A stretch of 64,000 bases of DNA, taken from assembly GCF_017916325.1 (NCBI RefSeq), contig NC_090169.1, forward strand, positions 1,466,001-1,530,000, in the 5' to 3' direction. The translations under genes and the position numbers were made by a program. Position 1 is the first letter of the stretch. Every line of letters starts with the position of its first letter. Shown here piece by piece: positions 10,311 to 20,489 of the stretch. The notes under the pieces are model-generated. The model ran no database searches. It saw nothing but the letters and a program-made list of their open reading frames with translations, and was not told the origin of the DNA. This stretch comes from Leishmania martiniquensis. Its lineage: Eukaryota; Euglenozoa; Kinetoplastea; Trypanosomatida; Trypanosomatidae.

Positions 10311-11320
10311 GCTTTCTCTACCCTTCTCGCTGTCCCCCCTGCTCCCTTTCCCCCCCGACGCCCGTATCGCCAGCCTCTTTGCTGAAGGCAGCGCGCTGGC
10401 GAATCGCAGCACCTTGCTGCAGTGTGGGCGTGTACCGTGGAGCGAGCGCGTTCTTCGCCCTAGTTTTGACTACGACCTGCGAAGGGATGGTTGAGGAGGG
10501 GGGCAGCGGATAAACGCGGAAGGCGGAGAAGGCGCTGGTGCGCTCTTCGGACTCGCTCGCCCGCGTAGGATGTAAGTAACTTTCTGTTCTGGCGTCTGTG
10601 CATGCCGAATGCTCGGCTGCCTGGCATTCCACCCCTTTTTTTCTTCATCCAAACCTTTCCGTCGCCATCTCAATCTCATGTGCCTTCCTTGCGTGACTGA
10701 GGGGAATAGGGCTGGAGGCAGGTGGGTACACCCTCACTCCCACATCTCCCCCTCGCGTCCCTTTGCTGCGCGGTGGCGCGTTTCCTTGACCGTTGGCGTG
10801 CGTGAAGTGGTGGATCCCCCCGGAACTCTTCCATGACAGTAATTCATCATGCTCGAGGTTGTATGTGCTCTATTCAGCCCCAGCCTCTGCTGAGCAGCTG
10901 TCCTTTTCTTTCCACGAGTGTACGTTGTATACGTCTCCCCATCAGGCAGCGCTTCTCTCGGCTCTCCCCTTCAGAGGACGCACTGTGAGAAGGCGTCTCC
11001 GCTGCAGCCGCAACGCGCGTTGCCTGCGTCACGCTGCATTGGGCGCATCGCACGGATAACAAAAACCCCTCGCGGTCTGATCGTGTTGTTGTCTGTTAAG
11101 AGCTGCTTCTCCGTCCCCCCCCCACCCTTCTCCCTTCTCTCTTCGCCCTCATTCCTTGGACGTCTCATGACCAGCGTCCCATTCGAGTGCGGAGATACCC
11201 ATAACGGCTGGCGAGGCTACGCCTCTTTCCCTCGCTTGTCCTCTCTCTCTTCCTCCCTCTCTTCCGAAGCAGGCGTGTTCATGTGTGCTCGTCTGTCTGC
11301 AGCCCCTCTTTCTCTTTACC
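10311..11320. other. Intergenic region with three pyrimidine tracts
   Basis: No gene is supported. Pyrimidine tracts lie directly after the stop codon (about 10313-10362), at 11105-11160 and at 11221-11268. The last is followed by AGs near 11267-11271 and places the spliced leader about 50 nt before ATG 11321. The first tract is unusual in following a stop codon so closely. Confidence 0.5.
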
Positions 11321-12229
11321 ATGCCAGACGAGAGAAGAGCGACAGATGGCCCCCCCGCAGCTAAGCACAACCCTTACGCTGAGGCGGCAGATCCAACGCG
11401 CTACCGTGTTGCTGATGCCACGCTTTTCACGTGCGCGGAGCACGGGGGAGCTTGCGTTTTGTGCATCACAGCCGGCAAAAATGGTCGCAACGGACGCACG
11501 GCTGCCGTTGGTGCGACGCTTTTTTGGCTGACTTGCCCGAATCTGAACGCCATCATAGCGAGGCTCGAGGGCCACCGTTGCATCCAGGAGGTGACAAAGG
11601 CGATTTCCCAGCACGCGTGTCTCTGCCACTGGCATGTGCAGTCTCACGACGAGTACACGAGTCGCGCCAAGGAACTTCTTTCACCAGCGCAGTGGTCCTT
11701 CTTCGAGGCACACTTTCTCGCTCAGGGACAACCTTTCCTGCGAAAATACGGCAATGCCGCTGTGAGCCACGCAGCGGACATGAAATGTCTGCACGCTCTG
11801 GTCGCCCAGACTCTGGCTGGTGTTGCGAACCCGGTCGGCTCCATCGCGGTCAATTTCATTCTTTTGCAGCATCAACTCGTCAGCGAAGCAGCTGAGATGA
11901 GAAAAGCGGAGCAGTCCGGTGAAGACGCGAAGCAGCTTCTTCTGCGGTCGACGTTGGACAGCACTGCTTTCTTTGCAAGCTTCATGTCAGCTTTCGTAGG
12001 GGCAGTGCAGGCGCTAAATTGCGTGGACTGGCGTGGCCTCAACGACACTCCCTTCGAAGTGCCGCTTCCTGACAGCAACCTGTGGCGCAAGGCAGCCGTT
12101 CAGTACGTGTGGCGGAGCGACTCTCAACTGGAGGGACTCTTTCCTGATTTGTGTGCGCGGGCGCTGACGGTGCTTTCGGCGCTGGAAGGCATGCCGCCCC
12201 ACCGGCGCAGGAAGCGCCGCATCAACTGA
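11321..12229 (+). CDS. DUF501-like protein
   Basis: The 302-residue product resembles the DUF501 family (function unknown; mostly bacterial, with scattered eukaryotic members). Near the N-terminus, R27-Y28 and V30 are followed by a short Cys/Gly region, then LFWLTCPNLNAIIARLEG at 67-84. This matches the family pattern of a (Y/F)WL(T/C)CP block followed by a helix with R-L-E. Two further helical stretches follow, and the tail is very basic (HRRRKRR). The frame opens at a GTG at 11285, but ATG 11321 is the first ATG after the acceptor AGs near 11267-11271. The strongest evidence is the WLTCP block. The rest is only generally consistent. Confidence 0.7.
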   Translation: MPDERRATDGPPAAKHNPYAEAADPTRYRVADATLFTCAEHGGACVLCITAGKNGRNGRTAAVGATLFWLTCPNLNAIIARLEGHRCIQEVTKAISQHACLCHWHVQSHDEYTSRAKELLSPAQWSFFEAHFLAQGQPFLRKYGNAAVSHAADMKCLHALVAQTLAGVANPVGSIAVNFILLQHQLVSEAAEMRKAEQSGEDAKQLLLRSTLDSTAFFASFMSAFVGAVQALNCVDWRGLNDTPFEVPLPDSNLWRKAAVQYVWRSDSQLEGLFPDLCARALTVLSALEGMPPHRRRKRRIN

Positions 12230-14275
12230 GGCAGTGGGGGGGGACTCTCCGCGAGCGGTGGAGACCTGTCTGTGGGGGAGCCCGGTCGCATACCGCTAAG
12301 CGGCTTCGGGTGTTCCACATGATTTCTCTTTCAGGTGTGAGCTCGCGGCGCGGGAAAGTGTGCAAACGAATTCGTTCGATCGTGCTTGTGCTCCGGCAAG
12401 CGCGTCTTCTGCAGGTAGGAACACGTTAGGCTGCCTCGAGACGGAGCCGTTGCGCTCCTCCTTTCTTTCGCGCCGGGATGCTCCTCGTGTGCGTGGAGAA
12501 CAGAGTAAAGGAGACGAGTGACCGCTACCGAATGTGCGCGAAAAGGTGCCCAGAATGACTACATTGTTGTGCGCGGTTTCCTACGTTGTGCCTTGCTCGC
12601 CTCGGTGAAGCCCCCGAAGTGCGTGTACGTGCGCCGTGGGCAAAAAAGAACTCTCCAAGCATGCTCATAATGCCGTACATTGCACGACCACGACGAGGCT
12701 TCGCCGCCCGCCCCTCCCCGCCTCTCTCTCGCGCGCTCTCGGCCCGGTCACGCAGGCCCTCGTCTCGTCCGGTGGTGCGAGGCAGCCGCAGAGGCACGCG
12801 GCATGCGGGCACGCGCTGACTCGGCCTCATTGCCCCCCCCTACACACACACCTCGCTGGTCGCCACCTGCTCCGATCCCCTCGGGGTGGCTCAGACTCCG
12901 CACACACCAACGGGCAGCGCGAGGGCGAGGTGAGGTGCGACCGGGCCACGCCGATGCCGTGCCCATTGTATGGGTGGCGCACACATACGCACTCCCACAG
13001 GTTGCTCCGACTCAGCGGCGTGGAGCCCCTCGCATCCCACACACCCGCAGCGGTGAGCGACTCTGACGTCGCTACCTCCGTGTGTGTTTGTGTGGTCGAC
13101 CCTGCTGTCACCACCTGCTGAGGCAGCCCGGCGTGGGCAGGGAGGTGCTGCGGCTTTCTTCCCCCCCCCCACCACAAGCGCACCGATTGTGGGTATGCTG
13201 GGTAAGTAGGGGTGGTGGTGGGCCTCTTGCGGTGCCACGCCTACGCGGTGCGTGTGTGTAATGGTACCTCGTCGCCATGAGTGTGCATGTATTGCTGACA
13301 AGCCAAAAAGACAAGGAAGAAGGCTAAATACGTAAAGGAGCCTTTCGTCGAGTTAGGCGCTAGCAGCGAGTCTCTGCGAGACACAACTAGTTGACCAGGG
13401 TGCTGCGCTTGCGCTTCACAGTGCTGCTCATAGGGCTTCTAATTGCTTGGGGAGCACTGTAGGCGCTCACCTTCTCAAGATGCCGAATGGGATCCTCGGT
13501 GAGTAGGCCACTCAAGCTTGTGACTCCATCTCAGAGAGCGCGCAGGAAGCTCTATGTTTTGGCACAGCCCCATTCTTCATCGAGAACCCGTTTATCTCCT
13601 CACACGTGCCGGTACGAAGCCTTTCAGCCTGCTTGTGCGAGGCGAGTGGGCTGCTCGTATACCCCTCATCGATGAAGATGCGGCGTCTCGCATCTTTTTT
13701 TCTTTTCGCCCTCTCATGTACCCCTTTCAGCGGCAATGGGAGGCGCCCGCGTGCCCGCCCTGCTCACATCCTGCTCTGAGGTTTTTTTTTCATAGTGTTC
13801 CTCTCGTTTCCACCAGTTTTCCTCGGTTCCGTTATGTGCATTTCATTTTCGTCGATCGGCCGCGATGAATCGAGTGGCGTGCAACTCGTCAGGCATCTCT
13901 TCATGCCATCGCCGCGTCACAAGAAGTCACTGAAAGCGATTGCCGGCGAGGGCTCTGAATACCAAGCCGTTTTGTAGGGCGAAGGGCTCGTGCACGCACC
14001 CTCGTGCCCGTCAGTTGCCGAATATGTGCGGGCGCTGGCGCACGTGCCGCCCTCAGACCTCGCGCCACTTCTCTCGATTCAAATCAGGACGCACATCTGC
14101 ATAGATGCACTCGTAGTTGTGGGATCATCGACCTTCCCCCCTTCCCCTCTTCTCCCTCTTCCACCCCCCTCTCCATTGGTCATCTGCCTGTGCACAGCGC
14201 AATAGGTTGCATACACCTCCCCACTTCCGTTGCAGTGACTGGAGAGGTAGATGGTGCTCCGGCTCTCTTTTCGGT
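12230..14275. other. 2-kb intergenic region
   Basis: No protein-coding ORF is convincing on either strand. The middle part (about 12800-13300) has a different texture and may be a degenerate retroposon (separate entry). T-rich runs lie near 13695-13710 and 13782-13790. A strong CT tract at 14129-14180, followed by AG at about 14198-14204, is the probable acceptor for the SFI1-like gene. Confidence 0.45.
12800..13310. repeat. Possible degenerate SIDER2-type short retroposon
   Basis: About 500 bp of GC-rich, non-coding sequence with C-runs (12833-12840 and about 13158-13169), CA/GT patches and a phrase near 13120-13150 (gaggcagcc...gtgggcagggagg) that recalls what I remember of Leishmania SIDER2 elements. 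SIDERs are truncated, non-autonomous retroposons that sit in 3'UTRs and often destabilise mRNA. I see no clean target-site duplication or poly(A) tail, and the ends are approximate. This call rests on recollection and base texture only. Confidence 0.3.
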
Positions 14276-14289
14276 ATGCACTTCTCTGA
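14251..14289 (+). other. Short upstream ORF overlapping the SFI1-like start
   Basis: The ATG at 14251 opens a 12-codon frame ending in TGA at 14287-14289, out of frame with and overlapping the ATG at 14276. If the mRNA begins at the AG near 14198-14204, scanning ribosomes meet this ATG first, so it could lower translation of the main ORF or shift initiation to ATG 14300. Confidence 0.4.
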
Positions 14290-15322
14290 AGCGTCATGGA
14301 TGCGGCACAGTGAAGCATCACTTGCCGCGCAGGAACTGAACTCGTTGCCTCATACTGATGGTAACAGCAGCGCGAGGCGTTGTGAGCCACCATCAGGGCA
14401 GCACAAGCGCGCGAATGCGTTTGCGGCGGCGCATGTGCATGCATCAAGCAGCGAAACGGGTGTCGCGGGCCATGCAGGTCTTTGCACGCGCCGACGTCGT
14501 GGCGCTCTTCTGGCGGAACTTCAGTGCCTTTGCGCCAAGGCGAACGCAATTCTTGTGGAGCGATGGTTCTTACGGTGGGGCCTTTACGCGGTGCGCCGCG
14601 CTGCCTTGAAGAGCATCCAGTATCGAGCGCAGGCTGTTTTGTGGCGCCGCGTGGGATCGAGGTGCTTTTCGTGGTGGCGTCTGGTGACGGAGCGGCGCAT
14701 GTGCCGCGAGGTGCTCCACCAAGAGGCCGCTATGCGAGAACGTGTGACGTTGATGGACGGCATCTGCCGTGTAGCGTGGGATAAATGGCGGCGATGGGCG
14801 CGAGCAACCGCATGGCAACGGGCGAGGGCTAAGCGTTTGGGGCTGGTGAACCGAGAGCGCCACGTGCAGTTCCGATATTACATGTGGACGCGCTTTCCGC
14901 GCCGGTGTCGCCAGGTGCGGGCGGTGGAGCAGATTCGATTTTCCGCGGAGCGATCGCTGGCCCGCTTTACTCTGACTCGTTGGCAGCTGCACACACTCGA
15001 GAGCTACCTGACCTTTCCACTGCAGGTGCGGTCGGCGCAACAAGTGGCCGCGGTGGCATTTTGCGCGTGGCAGCGTCGGGCACGTACTAGGGCTCACCTG
15101 CGCTTGATACACCAGGAGGCGCTGCTAAATCTGGCGCAGAGCGGCTTTGCGCGGTGGAAGTGGTGGCTTCAACGGCGGATACAGGCAGCGCTGTTACGAA
15201 AAGCGAACGAGGATCGGCTTGTGCGGCGCATCTTTTCGCATTGGGTGTGGCAGCATCAGCTCCGTGCGTTGGATTACGAGCGCTACATCGCACTGCACCA
15301 TCTCCCACGCCTCTTTTCTTGA
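14276..15322 (+). CDS. SFI1-like protein with tryptophan-rich centrin-binding-type repeats
   Basis: The 348-residue product has a low-complexity N-terminus (first ~85 residues) and then a long Arg/Trp/Ala-rich helix with a repeating pattern of paired aromatics: VERWFLRWGL, VLWRRV, FSWWRLV, AWDKWRRWA, FRYYMWTRF, LTRWQLH, AFCAWQRRA, FARWKWWLQRR, FSHWVWQ. Regularly spaced W/F residues flanked by Arg and Leu are the signature of SFI1-type repeats, which bind centrin at basal bodies and centrosomes. The open frame extends to a TTG at 14117; ATG 14276 is the first ATG, with another at 14300. A short uORF overlaps the start. A basal-body or flagellar-base role follows from the family, not from direct evidence. 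Confidence 0.72.
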   Translation: MHFSEASWMRHSEASLAAQELNSLPHTDGNSSARRCEPPSGQHKRANAFAAAHVHASSSETGVAGHAGLCTRRRRGALLAELQCLCAKANAILVERWFLRWGLYAVRRAALKSIQYRAQAVLWRRVGSRCFSWWRLVTERRMCREVLHQEAAMRERVTLMDGICRVAWDKWRRWARATAWQRARAKRLGLVNRERHVQFRYYMWTRFPRRCRQVRAVEQIRFSAERSLARFTLTRWQLHTLESYLTFPLQVRSAQQVAAVAFCAWQRRARTRAHLRLIHQEALLNLAQSGFARWKWWLQRRIQAALLRKANEDRLVRRIFSHWVWQHQLRALDYERYIALHHLPRLFS

Positions 15323-15929
15323 CATCCGCCACTCTTTCATAGCGCCTGTGGTGGGGAAGCGTGATGAGAAGTGCAGAGGGCTGCCCATCGACGACGGGCC
15401 GTGTCGGCGTGCAGACAAGGCACGAGGGCCCGTACGTATCAACGCAACAACTCACACATATGACTTCGTTTTTCGCTACAAGGGTAATGCGGCCGCAAGA
15501 CGGACGCTTGGGGAGAAAGCATGAACCTTGCAACCGTGTAGAGCGTGATGAGTGGTGACAGGAGTGTCCCCCTCCCCACCAACGCCCCTACATATCGCTC
15601 CCTACCGGAAGAGGTGTCGACAAGCACGGCAGACGTCACCTTCTCTGAACTGTCGTCGCAGTGCCAATACCACAAGTTGACTGCAAAGGCGCTGTCTTTG
15701 TGTGCGTCACATCCTGACCAGCCTTTTTTTCCCCTCTACCCTGTGGCTCTGGGTGTGCTATGTCCGGCTGCCTCACCACCCAAGGCGAAATCTCCATCTC
15801 ACCCCCCTTCCTTCCCCTCCCACCGCCCGTACGGGCCTTTCCACGGTACGCCCGCAGCTTTCTCTCTCCCTCTCCCTCTCTCCCCCTTCTCTCTCTTTCA
15901 TGCGCTCAAAGCTCAGTGGCGGGGCAGAA
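15323..15929. promoter_or_regulatory. Intergenic region with strong polypyrimidine tract before SPT1
   Basis: No gene is seen. A very long CT tract (about 15795-15898) ends two bases before an in-frame ATG at 15900. The first AGs after it are at about 15912-15926 (gctcag, ggcag), placing the likely acceptor downstream of ATG 15900 and just before ATG 15930. Confidence 0.6.
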
Positions 15930-17396
15930 ATGTCGTCTGTGACGGCGATGCTGTCGCAGCAGCTGAGGGAGCACCCGTTCCACATTTTACTGGAGCTTTT
16001 CTTCGCCGCCGCTCTCGCTTATCTTCTGCAGCAACGCTTCCGTCGCCGCAGGAAGCCAAAGACGCTGAATCCGATGAGCACGGTGACCCTTGAGGAGCAG
16101 GAGCGTCGCCTTGCCGCCTTCCAGTCGGCTCCTTTCCGTGCAGAAAGCCCGGTGACGTCGAACGTGCCTGTGCCAGAGTACCACGGACTGATTGAGGTTG
16201 TGGGACGGAGGGGGAGCCACATCACCATCCTGCGGTCCGGCTCGCCTGAGGCGGAGGAATGCCTGGACTTGGCCACGTACGACTTCCACTCGTTCTCGAC
16301 GCTGCCGGAGATTGTCGAGGTTGCGCGGGCAACCGTGAACGCTTACGGCGTTGGCAGTTGCGGGCCCCGCGGCTTCTACGGCACCATCAAGCCGCATCTT
16401 GTGGTGGAAAAAGACCTGGCCACGTTCTTGAACACGGAGGAGGCGGCTGTGTACAGCTTCGCATACGCCACCGTTTCGACCCTCATCTCGTGCTTCGCCA
16501 GCCGCGGTGACTACCTTGTGTATGACGATGGCGTGAGCTGCTCCGTGATCGATGGCTGCAGGCTTTCTCGCTCGAATATTCGCTCCTACAAGCATTGTGA
16601 CATGAAGAGCCTGGAAGAGCAGCTGAAGGAGGTGGAGGCGAAGGACGGGTGTCAAAGTCCGCACCGCCGCTTCGTTGTAACGGAGGGCCTCTTCTCACTC
16701 ACCGGCGACATCTGCCCGCTAGCAAAGATCTTGGAGCTATGCCACAAGTACAAATTTCGGCTTGTGCTCGAGGACAGCCATGGATTCGGTGTGCTAGGCA
16801 AGTCGGGACGTGGCACCCCGGAGCAGTTCAACATTCCAACGATGGATGTCGACCTGTACATTGGCAGCCTGAGCACGTCTATGGGCGCCGTCGGTGGCTT
16901 CTGCGCGGGCTCATCGATCGTGGTTGATCATCAGCGTCTCGCCGCCACGGCGTACGTTTTCTCGGCGTCGCTTCCCCCCTACATCACGGCCTCCGTATCA
17001 CAGTCGCTAGCAGTCCTGACTCGTGATGAAACATTGGTGGCCAACCTGCAAAAGCATGCGAAGCGCATGCGTAAATACCTCCGCGAGGCGGGCTTCAATT
17101 CAAAGAAAATCAAGCTTCTGGACTGTATCGATGATGTGTCTCCGGTCATTGTACTGGCGGTGGAGCCGTCGTACGTCGAAAGCGAGGGGCTCGCGAAGGT
17201 GGAGAGTCGTCTCCAACGCGTCATCAACGCTCTGCAGAGGAAGAGGGTGGCCGTTATACGAAATGTCTTCACCACAGATGAGCCGGTGAAAATGTGCTCG
17301 GGGCTGCGCATCTTAGCTAAGAGCATGGCGACAGAGGACGAGGTGAAGGCGGCGCTGAAGGAAATCGAGGCTGCCGTGAAGGCTGAGTTTCCGTAG
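15930..17396 (+). CDS. SPT1: Serine palmitoyltransferase subunit 1 (LCB1-type)
   Basis: This 488-residue member of the alpha-oxoamine synthase family is the non-catalytic partner of SPT2. The complex joins serine and palmitoyl-CoA in the ER, the first step of sphingolipid synthesis. A membrane helix lies near residues 18-34, followed by the fold-type I core: DLATYDF, YGVGSCGPRGFYGT, the EDSHGFG block at 281-287, and the strand that in catalytic members holds the PLP lysine. Here that segment reads SLSTSMG (313-319) with Thr316 where SPT2 has Lys, as expected for an LCB1. I chose ATG 15930 over the in-frame ATGs/GTGs upstream because the pyrimidine tract runs to 15898 and the first usable AGs lie between 15900 and 15930. 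It is unusually well conserved for this window. Confidence 0.92.
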   Translation: MSSVTAMLSQQLREHPFHILLELFFAAALAYLLQQRFRRRRKPKTLNPMSTVTLEEQERRLAAFQSAPFRAESPVTSNVPVPEYHGLIEVVGRRGSHITILRSGSPEAEECLDLATYDFHSFSTLPEIVEVARATVNAYGVGSCGPRGFYGTIKPHLVVEKDLATFLNTEEAAVYSFAYATVSTLISCFASRGDYLVYDDGVSCSVIDGCRLSRSNIRSYKHCDMKSLEEQLKEVEAKDGCQSPHRRFVVTEGLFSLTGDICPLAKILELCHKYKFRLVLEDSHGFGVLGKSGRGTPEQFNIPTMDVDLYIGSLSTSMGAVGGFCAGSSIVVDHQRLAATAYVFSASLPPYITASVSQSLAVLTRDETLVANLQKHAKRMRKYLREAGFNSKKIKLLDCIDDVSPVIVLAVEPSYVESEGLAKVESRLQRVINALQRKRVAVIRNVFTTDEPVKMCSGLRILAKSMATEDEVKAALKEIEAAVKAEFP

Positions 17397-20300
17397 CTGA
17401 TGCCGCAGTGGTGCGGCCGAGAGAGGCACGCGCGCGTGTTGCCGTTTGCGTGTCTCACGATGGTGGTGGTGGAAGGGAGAGGTGCACGCCACTCACGACC
17501 ACCTTTGCTCTCCTGCAGGGGCTGATATGGTCCAGTGGGAAGGAGGCACCGTGAGCTATGAGCGCTCTGCTGTATCCACGTCTCTTACGAGTGGTGCTTT
17601 CGTGCCTCCTATCACGCACGGAAGGGTTGTCTCGGCTCAAGGGCGCGCACGCGGCGGCAGGAACGTTTCCCCTTTTATCCCTATCAGTGGTTTCGCACTC
17701 GTTTCTCTGCAGTCGCCAGCGAATCCCTGAACGCGCCACAGTCGCACTCTCCAGACAAAGAAGGAGCAGAAAGCGTCGCTCACGAGCGGCACGTGCCGAT
17801 ACGTACACCGCGTGCCGCGAGGCGCTGCAGAGAGCTGCACAGGCGCAGGTGATGGAAGAGAGGCGAGCGGGGAATGCGTGGCCTATACGCACATGCTCAG
17901 TGGCTGCCGCCTTTTCACGCGGTCTATGCAGGCCAAGCCACAGGCAGCCAGGTGCAACGCTCGTCACCTACCACGAATATGTCTCTATTGGCCTGTCTAG
18001 CTCACGATTGACGTCACAGATGCACATCTTGCTCGAGAAAACACGATGTGTGACGCGGCATCGCTGTTGCCGCTTGTTCCCTTTCCATTCGTCTTTTTTT
18101 TTGTGGGAGTGGTGATGTTCTTGGAAATGTTTTCGTGCCAGCTGCATCGTCAAAATGGCGAACACACACCCACTGTCGTCTTCTTAAGGGTCTTCAGCTT
18201 ATCAGCCCCACATCACACGCGCGTCTCTCCTGCTCTGTTGTCGGCCTCTGCCTCTCCCTTTTTTTGTTTATCGTTGTCGCCTTCTGCGCCTTTGTAATGC
18301 CTTTGCCTTTCCCTCTCCCTATGGTGCTGAGCGTCGCCGCCATTTCTACCTTTCCCCGTCCCCCCTTCCTCCCCCTCCCCCTCATCCTCTCCCCCTATGT
18401 GCCCTTCATCTTGCCAGAATTCTGTCCTGCGTTGCCAGGTTTCAACAACGGATCCTTGGTGAAGTGGGCGGGTGAGGATGTCAAGAGCAGGAAGAAGAAA
18501 AAAGAGTTACTCGCCACCGCAGATAGAAAGGGGGGCGCGCTTACTCGTCTCACGACGTCGCTACCCATCCAAATAGCGTTTGCGCCCTTCAGCTTTCGTT
18601 CCATCGAATGGCGGAGCGCATGGCGCTGTCGTGGTGGTGCCTCTATCCGTCGCTTCCCACACATGCAGCCGCAGCGCCGTCCCCTGACATGGCGGGGTGT
18701 GATGGCACCGTGACAGACGAGCCAGTGAGCCTCTGTGTGTGTTTTTTTTTGTGGGTGCCTGCTGGGAGCCGCGCACAGAGAGCGCGGCTCCCATCTCTGC
18801 AAGATTCCTCTACTCCGTTCTCTTCTACATCTTGTCCTTTGCTTCTTCCCTTGCTAGCATCACTCCAACCCCGCTTCCTCTCTGGTGCGGGATTGCCCTC
18901 GTTCATGACGCTGAACGGACCGGGCTTCGTTTCATCCGATTGTGCCTGGTCAAGCGCCATCGAATCCACAGCTCGATTTGTGAGCAGAAAAAAAACGAAA
19001 ACAAAAACAAAAGGAGGAGGAGAGGAGGAGGTGCGAGGGCGTACCTCTAAACATTCCGCTGCTATCTTCATTGGTGGGCTTTTTGCTTTTCGTTACAGGG
19101 CTTGTGCGCATTCCCTCCCCCTTTCGCTACCGCCGCCACAGTGATCGCTTCTATTCTTTTCTTTCTCTGACCCACACGCCCACACATAGTTGGGCATTCC
19201 CGTCTTACCCTGAGAAGCACCTCCTAAATTGTGCACATTATTGCTCACATGATTTTTTCTTTACTCTTTCTTTTTCCGCTATTCCCCTCCCCCACCCTCT
19301 CTCTCTCCCTCTCTCCCTCCCTCGTTGGATCGCTGCTTCAAGAGGTACCCTCGATTCATCACTGTCCTCACTCTGCAGACGCCGAAAGAGACGCGCGGCG
19401 GTGTCACCTGTGCCGCACTCGTTTAGGTCTGGCTTACGTCTGCTCTCTCGTTTCCTTTGTCGCCCTCCTCCGTACATTCACCATTGCCATAAGGACGCTC
19501 TCCCACGGCTGACTCACGCAATCGCCCGTTATCCGGCGAATCGCGCGCCGGATTATTATTTCTTCCCGCCTGCACTGTGTCTATCCCCCCTTCCCCCCTT
19601 CTGTGCATTTGGCTTTGCTCCGCCTTCTTCCCTCATTCTCCCCCTCTCCCCCTCTCCCTTTCTCTCTCCCCCTCTCGCTTCTGTGTTGGACACGCGCGAG
19701 CCCCTGCCCTCACCGTCACCCACGTTTGGTCTTCATCTTTGTTGTATGTGTCATTGCGTATCATCCATTTACCCTCCATCGTCGGTGATCCCGTTGAAAG
19801 AGCGTCTTTGTGCCTTCCCCATCACCTTCGTCATCGCCGTCCTTCAATCCATCCTTTCCCGCGTCCCCCCTCCCCCCTCCCCACCACACGTGCGCGCTTT
19901 TCTCTTCCTTTTCCCTTGACGGAGGCGGGCTGCATCTGCATCAAAGGCGTTTCTTTCTCTCTGCTGTGTTTGTGCGAACCTCTTCTGAGAACACGGTCCT
20001 CTCTTACTTGTCGGCCTCCCTCATGCCACTTTTCTACCCCCGCTTCACCCCTCTCCGCCCATTCTCTTGCCATTGAGCTTGTTGTCCCTCCCCACCCTTC
20101 TCCCACACAATTGCCCGTCCCCCACCCCCTCCCCGACCTCGCGTTAGCACCGCATTTCCTTCGCCCCGTTACTTCGGCGTGTTGCGCATCTCTCCCTTCT
20201 TTTGTGTTTTCTTCTTTCTCCCCCTCTCTGTTTCGCGTCTCTCCCCCCTCGCGCATAAGCCTCGCTGCCGCCGCCGCCGCGCTCGCAGTTCCAGTCTAAA

Positions 20301-20489
20301 TAGTCTGCTCGTGCGCTTCGGCCTCCGCTCTCCTCCCCCCTATCGTTCTGAGGCGGGGTGTGTAGTCCACCGCTCTAACCGCAGCCAGAGGCGGAGGATT
20401 CACAGGTTTCCACCTGGGCCTCAGCTTGCCGCTTAGGGGTGGGGGGAGTAAAGACACCACCAGCAAGTATTCGTCGAGGGTGGAGCGTA
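17397..20489. other. 3.1-kb intergenic region, pyrimidine-rich in its second half
   Basis: No convincing coding sequence appears on either strand. ORFs of 180-280 codons exist, but they are translations of CT-rich DNA (Ser/Leu/Pro-rich) with no family resemblance. From about 19230 to 20340 the + strand is dominated by C and T. A perfect GC-rich hairpin lies at 18763-18793 (own entry). T runs occur near 18095-18102, 18258-18265 and 18741-18750. The unusual length could reflect a long 3'UTR for SPT1, a long 5' leader for the 20490 gene, or a lost gene. Confidence 0.5.
18763..18793. promoter_or_regulatory. Perfect 12-bp inverted repeat (hairpin), 7-nt loop
   Basis: The arms at 18763-18774 (tgggagccgcgc) and 18782-18793 (gcgcggctccca) are exact reverse complements around the loop acagaga. 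A T9-10 run lies just upstream (18741-18750). As RNA this would be a very stable stem-loop in the 3'UTR or intergenic part of the SPT1 transcript. Function is unknown. Confidence 0.7.

Noticed and set aside
17558..18115. 185-codon + strand ORF between SPT1 and 20490
   Set aside because: No motif, opens with an ATG not placed after a clear acceptor, and has poor codon-use resemblance to neighbours.
19071..19919. 282-codon Ser/Pro/Leu-rich ORF
   Set aside because: Pure product of the pyrimidine-rich tract.
20340..20430. tRNA-like look near 20350-20400
   Set aside because: No proper acceptor stem, T-loop (GGTTCGA) or closing pairs.
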